A stretch of DNA of 64,000 nt from Trichopria drosophilae (taxonomy: Eukaryota; Arthropoda; Insecta; Hymenoptera; Diapriidae). The DNA lies in the NCBI GenBank assembly GCA_030407085.1, contig CM059587.1, positions 32,337,001 to 32,401,000 of the forward strand, given 5' to 3'. A program made the position numbers and the translations under genes. A model generated the notes under the pieces. That model had not been told where the DNA came from and searched no databases. It was given only the letters and a program-made list of their open reading frames with translations. Positions 15,301 through 27,265 of the stretch are shown piece by piece; the stretch's first letter is position 1; every line of letters begins with the position of its first letter.

Positions 15301-18300
15301 AAACATCTATATCTGACTAGTTTTGAGGTCGCTCTTCCTATTCCAGAAATGTGAAATTTTACATAACGGGTCCGCCATATTGGATCCGCCATTTTGAATT
15401 TCGTTAAACTGACTCAAGATGTGAGTTTAGCGATGACTGAAACCTATCAGATGGTAATTAGCAAATTTCACACCAATTTTGGTTGTCTCGAAATACACGT
15501 ATTTCTACTGAGCACATGACAGTCGCCATCTTGAAATTGGATTTTATGGGATATTACTGCTTCCGTAAATCAAAATAGGTCATACAAAACTCGTAATAAC
15601 TTATTTCTACGATTTTACTACAAAGAAAACCCAGCAGTTTCGAAATAATAGAATTTTCTTTACTTTCAAAAATTTTCAACGTTCAGACGCCATTTTGAAA
15701 CGAAAAACAAAATAAATCAAAATACAGTAGGACCTCTCTTATTCTAATTGCCTTTCTTATTCTTATCATTCCCCTTCAAGTCTTCTCCCCACTATCACAC
15801 GAAAAGTCAATGAAAAATATTGTCCACAAATCACAAGCTCGCAAGCAAAGTAAGTGGGAGTAAGGGGAAAATTAGAATAAGAGAGGTCGGCGCCATCTTG
15901 AAAAACTTTACTAATTAGAATAAGAGAGGTCCTACTGTATGTGAATGTATAATTTTGAAGTAAAACAATCTGGAACACGTTTCTGACAGATTAGAAGGTG
16001 ATCTGAAACCGGTATCATAGTTAAAAATGCATTTAAAAAAAATTGTAGCTAAAAAATTGCGTGTTTTTCAGTATTTTTGTAAAAAAACTGTGTTCAACGT
16101 CATTTTTCGAAAATTTCAGTAGCACCAATCGAAAGAGCGACCTCAAAACTAGTCGAATATAGATGTTTCCATTTTTTTTAAATTTTTATTTAATACATAA
16201 AACGATGCTGAAATCCATGTGCAAATTGTGAACATTTGGGACTTAAAGGGTTAATGAACATTATCGTTTATACTTACGAAGTTCCTGTAAATTCCAAACT
16301 AATGACATTCAAAATTCTCGTACGATTTGGATCGTTATAATATTCTACAAAATCTGTCAACTTCATTCTAATATTTGTCTGTTTCATTACATCTATAACA
16401 TCCATCTCTCTGTCTCCACCTAAAGGACCACAATTTAAATAAACTAATAAACAAAAGCTCTAAAAAAAGATAATTTCAGTCTTACCAATATAACTTTCTA
16501 CATCATATACACTGAAATTCGGTGGAGGTATGGTCATATCCAAGCCATCTTTTCCGTCGATAATAATCGGCATGTCAAATCCATTAGTTTGCAAATACTG
16601 TAACGACAATTGTTGACCTCTGACATGTTTTACGACTCCGTCCGCTCTAGGAAAATGCCTAGTCTTTAATTCGTGTATAAATACAGGAGTCCCCGTTTGG
16701 ACAGGTTTCGAATCTGCATCAATTTCGGAGTAATCGTGTCTATGTCCATTTGTCCTACATTTCACTTTATAAAATTGTATAAAATTAGTACATAATTATA
16801 AAGTTTAATCATCAGTTTCGACTATAAAAATGGTAATGTTACACTTACTGACAGAAGGTCCGTATATCGATTCACATCGTGGGCAATGGTATTTTTCTAA
16901 ATCCGATGACATGTACTCTTTCATAGATACACACCTTGAATTGCAAAATATTGCAACAACATTTGTATTTATTCACATATTTTATTTAAATCAATAAACT
17001 TTTTAATAGATTTTCGTATATAAAATCATACAAAACACCCCTTAAGGTCATAAATATATTTCATAGAAATTTTTTAATTCGTAACTTTGATTACACTGAC
17101 CGACAAAATTTTAGTTTTTGTCTGCCTTTGTCAACCGAAGTATCATTTCCGACGTATTTTGTCATGCTAAAAACGATGGCGCGGATTTTAGGAATTAACA
17201 AAAAGATATCGGAATTAAGTTACCGTTTTAAATACTGTTTTGAATTAACCGTTACGAATAACTTATTGATACCTTTTGGTTACCAAAAGGTCATGTCTAA
17301 AACGTTACTGAAAAAACGTTAACTTACGATAACAAAAAAGTCACCGGTGTTAGCTGGGATCATAGCAAAGTTCTGCTAACACCACCGTTTTCAACACGAA
17401 AAAATACTTCAAAAATGACACTTCACTCGTCAAAAATAAATTCCCCTTTGCTACGAAATAAACCGAAATATGACCGAAAACACTGATTTTTACACATTTA
17501 ACCTCATTTTTCTCCAAAGTATGACGTGATAGCAAAATTCTGTTAGCGCCATCGTTTTAGCACGAAAAAATACTTCAGAAATGATACTTGGCTTGTCAAA
17601 GGCAAAATCAGTGTCGGACAGTGTTATTATCATGCAATAATGTACAATATTAGTAGATCTGGTTCGTAAGCCGCTCGTGCAGAGATTCGCAATAGCAACA
17701 GGTTAGCTGGGAAATTGTTGTGCGTTAGGTTAGAGTAATTAAATAATAACGGCAATTTATATACTTGTAGTCTTTTTTACACTTTATTTAAATCTGTTCA
17801 GTAACTTAATCCAGGTATACGAGTTGTTCATAATACATTATTCAGTGCTACCAAATTGGGCTCCACGAAGTGACAACTTCCACACGTAAGGGTGAAACGA
17901 TGGACAACAATATTGAACTTTATACATTAATTGATCTTTATTATATCACTTAACACTGTTGAAACAATATAATTTCAATAATGGGAAATTAACACAGAAT
18001 TGTAGCAACGCGTTTGTGAACAAACTTTGCGAAGCTAATGATTTAGGTTATGTTTACAACGCGAACTGTTTAGAAAGCAATGAAACGTTCTTACCATTAA
18101 TCTGTTAGGGGCCGTTTTTGTTATCAAATGTACAAAGGGACTGAGGTTCACTCTAAATTAAAGAGAACCAAAATGATTTGATTTTTGGGGTAAAATCTTG
18201 TAAGAAAAAAATAGTGAATTTATAGGTTCGGCAAAGTGGAAACATACCATCCATGATAGGATTCGTTGCAAATGTCGCATCGTACAATGAATTGATCTGC

Positions 18301-18345
18301 CTCGAACGGATTACCGCAAAAGCATTGAGCACCAGACAACTCCAT
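3386..18345 (-). CDS. KDM7: KDM7/PHF8-family histone lysine demethylase (PHD + JmjC), 3' end not found
   Basis: Nuclear Fe(II)/2-oxoglutarate demethylase; family members remove H3K9me1/2 and H3K27me1/2 or H4K20me1 after the PHD finger reads H3K4me3. Exons in transcript order: 18345-18248, 16934-16849, 16764-16486, 16419-16278, 15170-14721, 14649-14448, 7869-7148, 3786-3721, 3573-3386. All phases join without a stop, giving about 744 codons. The start is the ATG at 18345, followed at once by the PHD finger (residues about 8-61, CFC...CDIC...YHC..C). The KDM7 linker and JmjC domain follow, with iron ligands H254, D256 and H326 and 2-oxoglutarate residues T251 and K271 at PHF8 spacing. H326 is present, so unlike PHF2 (Tyr there) the site looks catalytic. 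A lysine-rich tail contains the conserved [11 protein letters not shown] motif. Exon 9 ends in a GTAAGT donor and I found no following exon at 1-3385, so the C-terminus is missing. Intron 6 is 6.6 kb of foldback elements. Confidence 0.95.
4771..5877. mobile_element. TTAA-flanked CCC/GGG foldback element
   Basis: TTAA sits at both edges (4767-4770, 5878-5881). The ends are CCCATTAAGTCCCAAATG and its imperfect complement CATTTGGGACTTGATGGG. The arms cover nearly the whole 1.1 kb, with sequence around 4920-5100 repeated inverted at 5540-5720. It lies in the 3.3 kb KDM7 intron between 3787 and 7147. Confidence 0.75.
6551..6752. repeat. hairpin repeat of about 200 bp
   Basis: Left arm GGAAACCAC...ATAAAATATCGTATG...ACGTGGAACTAAAACTGC is mirrored on the right around a short loop near 6640-6660. 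Confidence 0.7.
7983..8581. mobile_element. foldback MITE with ACAGGTCGGC ends
   Basis: Starts ACAGGTCGGCTTTG and ends CAAAGCCGACCTGT. The arms match over the CGACGTTTCGAACAAACTC region and inward to the middle, about 600 bp in all. It is non-coding and in KDM7 intron 6. Confidence 0.75.
8955..9724. mobile_element. foldback element with GAGAAGCAGGTACGTC arms
   Basis: Left arm near 8980 (GAGAAGCAGGTACGTCAAC) pairs with the right arm near 9685 (GTTGACGTACCTGCTTCTC). Internal blocks also pair, such as CGGAAATGTATTTTCC on the right with its left partner. Non-coding; KDM7 intron 6. Confidence 0.7.
11105..11607. mobile_element. foldback MITE, TTGTTGTAATG arms
   Basis: AGCTATAAAATTTGTTGTAA...GGTTGGTTACGATTAC at left pairs with GTAATCGTAACCGACCG...TTACAACAAATTGTATAGCT at right. 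About 500 bp, directly next to the following foldback. Confidence 0.65.
11607..12206. mobile_element. foldback MITE, GGGGTATGG ends
   Basis: Left AAGGGAGGGGTATGGGATAA mirrors right TTATTCCATACCCCCCTT. About 600 bp, no coding sequence; KDM7 intron 6. Confidence 0.65.
12213..13248. mobile_element. foldback element carrying the GGTCGCTGAAT cassette
   Basis: Arms begin AAGTAACCCCACCCAAGTG and end in the complement near 13240. TTTGCATACGTGTAGAGTAT is matched exactly at 13186-13205. Inside are the dispersed motifs GGTCGCTGAATA and TTCAAAATGGCGG in both orientations. KDM7 intron 6. Confidence 0.75.
15220..16250. mobile_element. TTAA-flanked CCC/GGG foldback element
   Basis: TTAA at 15216-15219 and 16251-16254. 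The ends are CCCTTTAAGTCCCAAATGTG and its near-complement. The arms share CATGGATTTCAGCATCGTTT and the GAGGTCGCTC motif. A TA-type MITE is inserted inside at 15725-15937. Between KDM7 exons 4 and 5. Confidence 0.8.
15725..15937. mobile_element. pogo-like MITE, TA duplication
   Basis: 213 bp, CAGTAGGACCTCTCTTATTC to its complement, flanked by TA at 15723-15724 and 15938-15939. CAG...CTG ends with TA duplications fit the pogo branch of Tc1/mariner. Nested in the foldback at 15220-16250. Confidence 0.75.
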
Positions 18346-18929
18346 GTTTTCATATCTCGATTCGATTATTATTTAGCTTTCTTCCACTACAAGATCTTAC
18401 GATGGTACATAATAAATATGTAGTGCAAAACGCTCACTCGAAACCACTCCAACTTCTTTGTTGTCCATCTCTATCGTCTAGTTCTTTTCCAACGATAGAA
18501 AGAGAGAGATGGTTATATAGGTTGCATCATTCCCGGGAATCCTGATTTCTTCGATTCTGGATTGGACGACGTTGGACGCTTATTATGAACCATAGTAACA
18601 TTTTAGGGTGCGTTTACATTTTCTCACTAGATGTACATGTGCAAAAACAGCACCAATTATCGAGCATATTTTGCGCCTTTACCCTTTTACGCCTTTTACG
18701 AAGCAGTCTGCCGATAAAGTAGGAATTTATGACAAATACAGTACCACAAATTGTAGTTTTTTACTGTGACTCTCAATTAATTTCTTTATCATTCTCTAAG
18801 TGGCCATATCTTTAGCATTAAGGCAGTTCTAAAGTGCTTAACAAATAAGGTCCAAATTTTCACTAAAAACCACAAATAAAAAATTACTGAGTCGATTTTT
18901 CAAAATTCGGATTTTAAGAACATTAATTA

Positions 18930-19308
18930 AGAACTTACCGAGAATTTTCCTACGAATTCATGAGGATAGCCGATTATTGCAAACGGATTCGTGCGGCTAG
19001 ACATAATTATTGCTACCCAGTAAACGAAAACGAATAGAAAATTAAAAATACGAATTGAAATGAATTCAAGTGAATTAAAATGAATTAAAACGCATGAAAA
19101 TGATTAATTGAATCCACTTTTTAATTCATTTTAATTCACTTGAATTCATTTCAATTCGTATTTTTAACTTTCTATTCGTTTTCGTTTACTGGGTACGGAT
19201 ACATTCGTGCATCCGTGTAAATATAACATAAAAATTGCTCATTTCGAAAAATTCTCGGTCAGTTCTCAATTAATATTATTGGTATTTTCTAGGAGACTGT
19301 TTATAGTA
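18930..19308. repeat. dispersed repeat, copy 1, left part (interrupted)
   Basis: Contains GAAAAATTCTCGGTCAGTTC and TTGGTATTTTCTAGG leading to ACTGTTTATAGTA. The same sequence recurs at 48990-49290 and in part at 60840-61140. Here it is broken by the MITE at 19309-20216 and resumes with CTTAGAATAGCC. Confidence 0.6.
19015..19194. mobile_element. 180 bp palindrome with ACCCAGTAAACG ends
   Basis: A near-perfect palindrome from ACCCAGTAAACGAAAACG to its complement, with the core ATTCAAGTGAATTAAAATG repeated inverted. Terminal CCAG/CTGG resembles the larger element at 20668-22220. Confidence 0.75.
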
Positions 19309-20216
19309 TAGTAGAACCCCTCTTATTTCAATTGCCCCTCTTATTTGACTTGTCCAACTTATTTGAATCGTTTCCCCTCAGGCCTTCCCCCACCACCGCT
19401 CGAACATTTCGATACATTACAGTGTTGACACCATCAAAGTTGTACACTGTAAATACCGATTAACCTAAATTTGCAAACATCTATTGTCGGTAGACTGATA
19501 TATAATGAAATTTCAAATTAACTTAAAATTTTGCATCAAACTCATGATTTACATCATACAATTTATTCGAGAAGCTGCTAATTTCTTAAAATAAAAGTGC
19601 ACATTTGAAGGTTTAGATGTTGCCAATTTTTAATGATGTGTATTTAAATACCACAAAAATTGAAAAGTGTTTCATTTGCAAAATAACGAACAAATCCAAC
19701 ATCAGCAGCTTAGTAGTGAATTTGAAGTGATTTGAAGCTTTCATTAATCATATTTGCAAATTTGGGTTAAATATTGATTCCTATATTCATTTCGGTCTTA
19801 ATTGCCGTGTATTTGTTTGTGAAACAAAAAATTATTGATACATAATTATATGTAATAAAGTGCATAACGTAAATTTTGAATGTTTATTTTTACACTCGAA
19901 TGCAGATATAAATTACCATAAATAAATGCGAAATGTTGCAGTCTTTATTTATCACATAAAGGCGCGAGTTGTGATCTCGTTACATTTTTATCCAAATTTA
20001 AAATTCTCTACACATTTTTCAGATAAATTGTATATATATTTTACATAATTCAACTCTAAAATATTTACGATGTCTAACAAAAATAAAAAGATATCAGATA
20101 TTATCATCCACTATTAAAGCGTTAAGTAGAGTAAGGGGATAAGGGGAAATTTCAAATAAGAGGGGTCGGCGCCATCTTGAAAACCATGACCAGTTGAAAT
20201 AAGAGGAGTTCTACTG
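19309..20216. mobile_element. pogo-like element, long form, TA duplication
   Basis: 908 bp between TA dinucleotides (19307-19308, 20217-20218). The ends are TAGTAGAACCCCTCTTATTT and AAATAAGAGGAGTTCTACTG. Near the right end it shares GTCGGCGCCATCTTGAAAA with the short MITEs at 15725 and 51532, so it may be a fuller relative. No transposase frame seen. Confidence 0.7.
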
Positions 20217-20224
20217 TACTTAGA

Positions 20225-20640
20225 ATAGCCCTTTCAAAATGGCGGATTCAAAATGGTGGACCAAATTAGGAAAATGTTACTTGATCGAGATGAAACTAGT
20301 TATTCGGAAGTTTTCGGGGTCACTGATTCCTAATAGAACCTCAGATTTTCAAAATTCAAAATGGGGGTTCCAAGATGTCGGACCAAATTAGTAAAACGTT
20401 GCTTGATCGAGATGAAACTGGGTACACGGGAGTTGTCGGAACTACTGATTACGAATATGGTCTCAAATGTTCAATATTCAAAATGGTGGATACAAGATGG
20501 CGGATCAAATTAGGAAAATGTTTCCTAATCGAGATGAAATTGGGAACTCGGGTTTTTATCGAAATCGCTGATTACGAATATGGCATCGGGTTTTCAATAT
20601 TCAAAATGTCAGATCCAAGATTAGAATTAGGGCCTGAGTA
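20225..20640. repeat. tandem repeat of about 118 bp, ATGGCGG-type
   Basis: Three diverged units each contain CAAATTAGNAAAA, TTGATCGAGATGAAACT, a GGG..TCACTGATT block and TTCAAAATG. The unit type recurs at 44085-44440 and inside several foldbacks. It can be read as a long open frame, but that is a by-product of the repeat. Confidence 0.7.
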
Positions 20641-20667
20641 AAGATTGGACGTCCGAGGACCTCTGAA

Positions 20668-22220
20668 CCCAGCAAACGAAAATTCATTGAAAATCCATTG
20701 AAATTCATTCCCTGCGTCAGTTGTGAATTCGTTTTCTTAGCTTCTGCAATGAATTTCAATGAGAAAATGTGTTTCAATGATTTTGAATGGTTAATAGCTT
20801 ATAAAAAGTTGTTCGATTTAATGATTTTGAATGGGAAAATACATAGTGGAATGAAGAAATGGTTTCGTTGAATGAATTTCAATGGAAGAATAGTTATATT
20901 TGCCGCAAATAAATTTGAATGGATAATTAATTATTACAGGACAACAAATTTATAATGACTTTGAATAAAAAAAAATTAGATGAAAATGCAACTGATATGA
21001 ATGAAATCGAATCGGTTATTACCAATAGGAAGGTTGGGAGGTAAATGATTTTGAATGGAAATAAAATATTTAAACGAAACAATCGTCCAAAAAATACCAG
21101 ACAATTGGTTCTTTAGTAATTTTTGACGAGGAATTCAAAGATAGTATAATAAAAATTATAAAAAAATTTTTTTACTCCAAAAGAAATGGAATTTTTTAAA
21201 ATCCATGCGTAATTATTCCGAAAATACGTTTTTCTGTTCACCAAACTTTTTTTGAATGTTTAAATTAACTTAGCGAATTTTAATGGGTCAGAGAAATTCA
21301 TTCTTGAATAACTTTTAACGCGGAAGTCAGTGGTGTTGGAATAAAAAATGTAAAAAAGTTGTTTTTTTAATTTAATTTCTTTAAATCCATCAATGATTTT
21401 TAAAAAATGTGTTTTTATGTTCACAAAAATTTTTGAAATTTTGAAATCAATTTAGAGAAAAGTAGTAATAAAAACATCGAAATTAAAAATTACTGAATCG
21501 AATTTTCAAAATTTGAGTTTCATAAAGGCAATTTTAGCAATTTTGTATGCTCTACTAAAAAAAAGAAACGAAATTTGTCGAGAATTGACCATGAATTTTC
21601 GTCAATATTGAAAAAGCATGTATTGCAGAAAATTCTCGGGCAATTCTCTATAATTGGTTTTGATTCTTTTTAGAAAAATAAACAATGGTTAGAATTGACT
21701 TTATGAAGTCCAAATTAAAAAACAAATAGTAAGAACTTTTTAATTTACATTTTCTTATCTTTGCTTACTATACTTAAAGATAGTCTATTCTACTCCAAAA
21801 GATTTTAATTAATAAATAAAAATTATTTCAACTTCTTCAGGTATTCTGCCAGATTTACACCTTGAAAACACTATGGTACTAGAAAATTACTACAATTTAA
21901 GTGTTAGCAATAATATTTCCTTCCTATGTGACAAGATGTATCATAATGTAATAATAAATAATTAGAAAAAATATAAAATGTACAACCTTTTATTAATACA
22001 AAATCATAAAAAAAATGCGAAAGCCAATGAAATTGAATGAATTTCTATAATATAAAAAGCACGTACTGAAATCAATGATTTTAAAACAATAGAAAATCAT
22101 CGTTTACAGCTCTGTTGAATAGATTTCTATTGATATTTAGTGATTAAGAAAACCAATTCAAATCTATTGCGATTCATTCAAAATCACTTAATGAATTTCA
22201 ATAAATTTTGGTATGCTGGG
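20668..22220. mobile_element. 1.55 kb foldback with CCCAGCAAAC ends
   Basis: Starts CCCAGCAAACGAAAATTC and ends in TTTTGGTATGCTGGG. Arms rich in AATGAATTTCAATG and AATGATTTTGAATGG pair with complements on the right (CATTCAAAATCACTTAATG). No protein seen. Confidence 0.65.
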
Positions 22221-23985
22221 AAGCCGGTTTGAGGCAGCCTCTTTGAATCGTTACGATGCCATACAATTTTACGGCCAAGAATAAAAAACAACAAGAACAT
22301 AAAAAAATGAAAAAGTATAAACAAATATTTTAAAAAATACAGTAAAGTATAAAAATATATTATAAGAAAAAAAAATAGTATAAAAAAATAAAGAGTATAA
22401 AAAAATTATAAAGAAAAAAACAAAAAAAGGTATCAAAAATAAAAACAAAACAGTGGAGCTACAAGCTTACTACGTCCTTCTCCTTAGCTCTGTTATGCTA
22501 ATTAGAGTAAGCAGTCAAAGTCGGCAAAATCAAATGTACAATTTTTCATATAAATTTTAGTATTTTTTAATCTCAAAAATCTTCAAAAATAGTTTTAGCA
22601 ATTTTTGAATCTACCATCTCAGTTTTCAAAATTCAAAACATATTTCGGGCGCCAAAAATCTCCGAATAAACGATTTCAGGAATAAACACATGTTATTCTT
22701 AAAATTCTTGTAGTCATTTTAAATTCGCCATTTTAAATTCACCATTTTGAATTTTTCGAATTTTGTCATCAGCGATCATAAAAATCCCTTAGTAAAAATT
22801 ACCTTGAAAATCCAAACTAAAATAAGCTGAAAAACTCTTTTTTTTTTAAAAAAACTGAATTTTTTTAGTGTTTGTTTATTTATACCATTTTTGCATCAAT
22901 TAAATTTGAATATTAATGGTACAATATTATAAACAAATACCTTAGCTACTAGGAAAAGCATGCAATATTTTTAAATACCTCAAAATTGAATTTTTTTAAA
23001 TAAAATTGTGGCAGAAAAGATGGTCCCTGGGATTTACCGCAGAGCATGTAATTTACTAGATGGGAAACAACTAAAAAAATCAGTTCATTTTATATTGCAG
23101 TTGAGAAATCGGCCCATGCGGCGCCACTTTGAAGAGCTTCTTCAAAATCGTTGAGAAAAGCAACAGAGCGCGCGATCTCCCTTGATGTCCGGGAAAATAC
23201 ACTTACGAGAATTCAGAAATAAAAGGAGTAGGGAAATGCGAAGAATTTCTATGTATTTTCATCCAAGTTTCGGAACGCACCCTTGAAATCTGAAACATAC
23301 CGTACACAGCCCGAGAAATTGTGTATATCGTGCATCGTACCTAAGTTCCTAATCTGTGGCAGCGAAAACGACTGAAATCATTTGCGAGAAACGTCAGGAG
23401 ATTTCATATAAAACATGCTAAACCATTATGAACACGTAAGCTGTTTATCTTCTCCTTTTAAACCTTACTTTCGGAATGTTTTCAAAATATTACTATTTTT
23501 AAAATGTTTCCCGATTCTCTTCCACGGTATCCATATCATTTTTGGAATTTCAGAAAGCTGCTTAAAGTGACACGAAGCGGAGCGGAAGGATCGTTTCGTC
23601 GTTTTTTTTACACAAATACCACAAAGCTTCAAGATGTGTTATTGTGTTTAAGGAGGAGTAATTCCTTTTTTAACTTGGGTGAAATTTGAAGAACCTCACA
23701 AGCAGTGAAGGTCGAAGCACTTTTCAGAAATGCTCGATTAATCGCTTACCTAATACAAAAGGTAAGAATATTTTATTATTTTATTATACATATTGTACCT
23801 GGCTATCTTATCCGAATCCAAAAAATTTTACTAAATCGATGCGAATTTTAATCGCAATGGAATATCTGAAATGTCAACAAGTTTCTGTCTGAATATGTGC
23901 AACAGCTGTAAAATTATAAAGCGATTACTGTTACATGTTGTGGTTATATTAAAGGTTATTAACTTATTATTTTAATGCAAATGTA

Positions 23986-24610
23986 TATTTTTATTTATTT
24001 ATTTATTAATAAACGGACCAAAAGTCCTTTACAAATAATAATTCAAAAAGTATAGAAAAAAGGAATATAAATTAGCAAATAAAACGCAGGAATGACAATA
24101 ATAAAGATTAAAAACGACGATATAAACATAGTAAATTACAAATCAATCATAATAAAATATAATAAATTAGATACAGTTTTAAAATATGTAGAATATTAAG
24201 CAAACGAGTGGACACATCTAAATTATTCCATCCTCGTTTAAAACGCAGAATAGGATGGTAGAAAACATAGTCCCTTTTGCAAGTCTATTCTTTAATGACT
24301 CTCGATCTCGGATTGGATAACGCGTGTCCCTTATTGAGAATAGTTCAGATAAGCGTCGATCTATATTAGAATTTAAGATGCGATAAACTGCTAAAGAATC
24401 GTGATAACGGTGAAGTGAATTTATGATTGAAAATTTGAATTTAGAAGATATTTCATAAAAATTGTGGTCAAAATGTGATAAGAGGTTACCAGACTTAAAT
24501 GCTAAATATGTAAGAGCTTTTCGATGAACTCCTTCGAGATACTCAATATCAGAGAGTGTATATGAAGCCTGTATTGAAGCAACGTAAATAAAATGTTGCA
24601 GAACTAACAT
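23986..24610 (-). mobile_element. LINE 3' fragment L1
   Basis: The frame 24610-24218 encodes the region after the reverse transcriptase of a non-LTR element (LAFKSGNLLSHFDHNFYE.., then SLHRYHDSL..YRIL). The 3' end at left has the hairpin GGACTTTTGGTCC followed by (AATA)n. Truncated at its 5' end. Confidence 0.75.
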
Positions 24611-24629
24611 TTTTATAAATATGTTTACA

Positions 24630-24812
24630 AATTTTAAGTTTCTTGTTTTTCTCTTTATTTACAATTTAACTCAGATATCAAATATTAAGGTTTATTCATT
24701 GTTTATTAAGGTTTTTTCTTGTTTTTATTATTATTAAGTGCATATTGTTATTTCTTTTTGTATAAAGGCCTTTCAAGGCCGTCTACTACAATAAATAAAT
24801 AAATAAATAATG
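24630..24812 (+). mobile_element. LINE 3' end L2
   Basis: Only the 3' untranslated tail: TATAAAGGCCTTTCAAGGCC, then CGTC..., then (AATA)n at about 24789-24810. Same terminal hairpin design as the other LINE copies. Confidence 0.6.
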
Positions 24813-25689
24813 GTTTTAAGGTAGCTTTTGGCAAAATCATTTTTCTTTAGATTTATTATTTCAAATCGGAGATATTTTATATCAGTAATTTTACAATTTA
24901 TTGTGATTTGCAATTTGTCATTTTTTATATTCATGGTATGGACCAAATTGATTTGGAAATGTAAACAATCAAAAAGAAACTATGGCGCATTCACAAATTA
25001 TAACATTTCTATGAAATAAAAAACTAATTGTGTTTTGGAGTTTGGAGATTTAGATATTATACAAACAAAACAATGTGGATTAAAAAATTCAAAACATTTT
25101 CACTACAGACGATTTTTAATATAAACAAAGAGAAATACTGGTTGTTTACATATTTATTTTTTATTTTTTTGTTTCTTCACACCAAAAATACAAATTGAAT
25201 ATTATTGCTTTTATTTACATTTTTCCGATTGATTTGAATTAACCCTTAACTAGCACAATCCCACGTTCGAGTGTAATCGGACACAATAGGTCTGCTGGAC
25301 CTGACGTATTCAAACGCGTATTGTACAGCCGATACTGAATATTTTTGTCCCAAGTACCTTATAACATATTTTTGAAAATATAAATGGTTTTTTATGCATC
25401 AGACAAATGCGAGTAAATAAAAAATTCATTTTTATGACATTTTATTCTTAAATAATAATAAATAAAATAACAATAATAAGTTTTGGTAATTTATCATGAG
25501 TGGTAATGGAGTACAGAAGCGTTATCACATAGTAAAATAGAACTGCTGATATGAGTCTTGGCATGGTCACATTAACCAGGCAAGAAAGTATTTAATTAAA
25601 TGTTTAGAATGAAAACTGCTGTATGACTACAACTAACGTAAATAGTTGCATAAGCAACAAATATTCTTTTCAATCGTTTGCTTTCAATT

Positions 25690-27265
25690 TTCATAAATAA
25701 TTCTTGGTTCAGACGGTCACCGTATACAAAATGCAATTAAGAAAAATTCCAAAATGGTTTTCGATGGAAAACATGAAATGTAAAATAAAAAACAAGTTGA
25801 AACGAGAATTGGAGTGTGTGTTTATTTTGGTGAAATCTGTGTATATACTTTGTTTAACGACATCACATTAATTTTTAAAAATATGTCACACTTTTCAATA
25901 TCTGTTAATACACTTTCTATAATACAGATATTTAAAATATCAATGTTTTTACTATAACCAACACGTACAAGGCAGGACTGTTGTGATCGCCTTACTGACG
26001 AGTCCACACAGTTTGCTAGGACAAAACGTAGTTTTTTACAACAGACAATATTTGTTTAAATTGTCATCAGAGGGAAATAGAACCTATAATTAATTAACAA
26101 TTTTAAAACTAATATATATAGTAATAGAAAAGATTATACACACTCCAATCTTTGTTTCAACTTGTTTTTTATCTCACATTTCGTGTTTTGCATCGATGTT
26201 AAGATATTTGCAATGGTTAAATCCCCAATAGATGCATCTAATTTGCAACGAGATTTAAACTCTATTTTTGTATGGGCTAGCACAAATCGTCTTAAATTAA
26301 ATATTCGTAAATGTAAATCAATATCATATTGTAGGTGTACCTCTCCGATGGCATTTACTTATGTACTGGATGATGAACCCATTCAAGCTGTCTTATCTAT
26401 TAATGATTTAGGAGTGATTTTTGATCAAAGTTTCTAGTTTTCTGAACATATTCGTACAATAATCAATAAATGTTACTCAATCTTAGGTTTTATAAAACGT
26501 TCTACTTCTGATTTCTCTTCTATTCCTGCAATCATAAATCTATATAAATCAATTGTTTTATCAATTTTAACTTATGGATCAGTTATTTGGCGCCCTTTTA
26601 TTTCTAAAGATATTGATCAGCTCGAAAAGGTTCAAAACAGGTTTTTAAGATATTTGTCGTATAAGTCAGGTACTCCTATGAGTTATGTGAACCATGATTA
26701 TTCTACTGTTGCTTCTAAATTTTCAATACCATCAATTTATTCAATACATCATATTATTGATTTACTATTTGTCCGTAAAATTACTGCGGGTATGATTAAA
26801 TCTGAGCAAATATCTTCGTTGTTCTCTACTTGTTCTCAACCGTATTCATTGCGTCGTTATCGGGATATTTGTGAAAATAATAGTAAATCTCGTTATGGAT
26901 TGCACTCTAGTGTAGCTAGACTCAGGCGTGAATGGAACAGTGTTCCCGGTGATGTAAAAAACACTACTAGTTTTGTATCATTTCGATTTAAAGTGCGACA
27001 ATTATTATACACTTATTATTAAGTTTTCTTATTTTGTTTTAACATACGGTTTTTCAATTATTCTATGTACCAAATTTGATGTTCTTTTCTTTGTTATTCA
27101 AATTGCGCTGATTATGTCAGTATATTTTTGTATAAAGGTCTTATAGGCCGTTTATTTTCTTTAAATAAATAAATAAATAAATAAAACCATTTTGAAATTT
27201 TTCTTAATTGTATTTTTTGTATGGCGATCGTATAAACCTAGAATTATTTATGAAAATTATAATGA
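25690..27265. mobile_element. foldback element split by a LINE
   Basis: Left arm 25690-25830 (TTTTCATAAATAATTC, GCAATTAAGAAAAATTCC, AAAACAAGTTGAAAC) pairs with right arm pieces at 26125-26196 and 27184-27265. The LINE at 26197-27184 lies inside the right arm; the left arm keeps the uninterrupted order. Confidence 0.7.
26197..27184 (+). mobile_element. LINE 3' fragment L3
   Basis: Begins just after the YADD active-site codons of a reverse transcriptase (DVKIFA.., then NRLKLNIRKCKSISY, NDLGVIFDQSF) and runs through the thumb and C-terminal region (YKSGTPMSYVNHDYS, YSLRRYRD, LRREWNSVP) to a stop at 27020. One in-frame TAG at 26435 breaks it. The 3' end has the GGTCTTATAGGCC hairpin and an (AATA)n tail. 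Confidence 0.85.

Larger units (their letters stand above)
18346..23985. other. intergenic region upstream of KDM7
   Basis: No protein-coding gene recognised. It should hold the KDM7 promoter just right of 18345; I see no clear core element. The rest is dispersed repeats, two elements with CCAG/CTGG ends and a pogo-like MITE, listed separately. A less AT-rich block at about 23040-23260 has no open frame I recognise. Confidence 0.5.

Noticed and set aside
20375..20641. 88-codon plus-strand frame
   Set aside because: Runs through three satellite units; the repeated protein pattern follows the DNA repeat.
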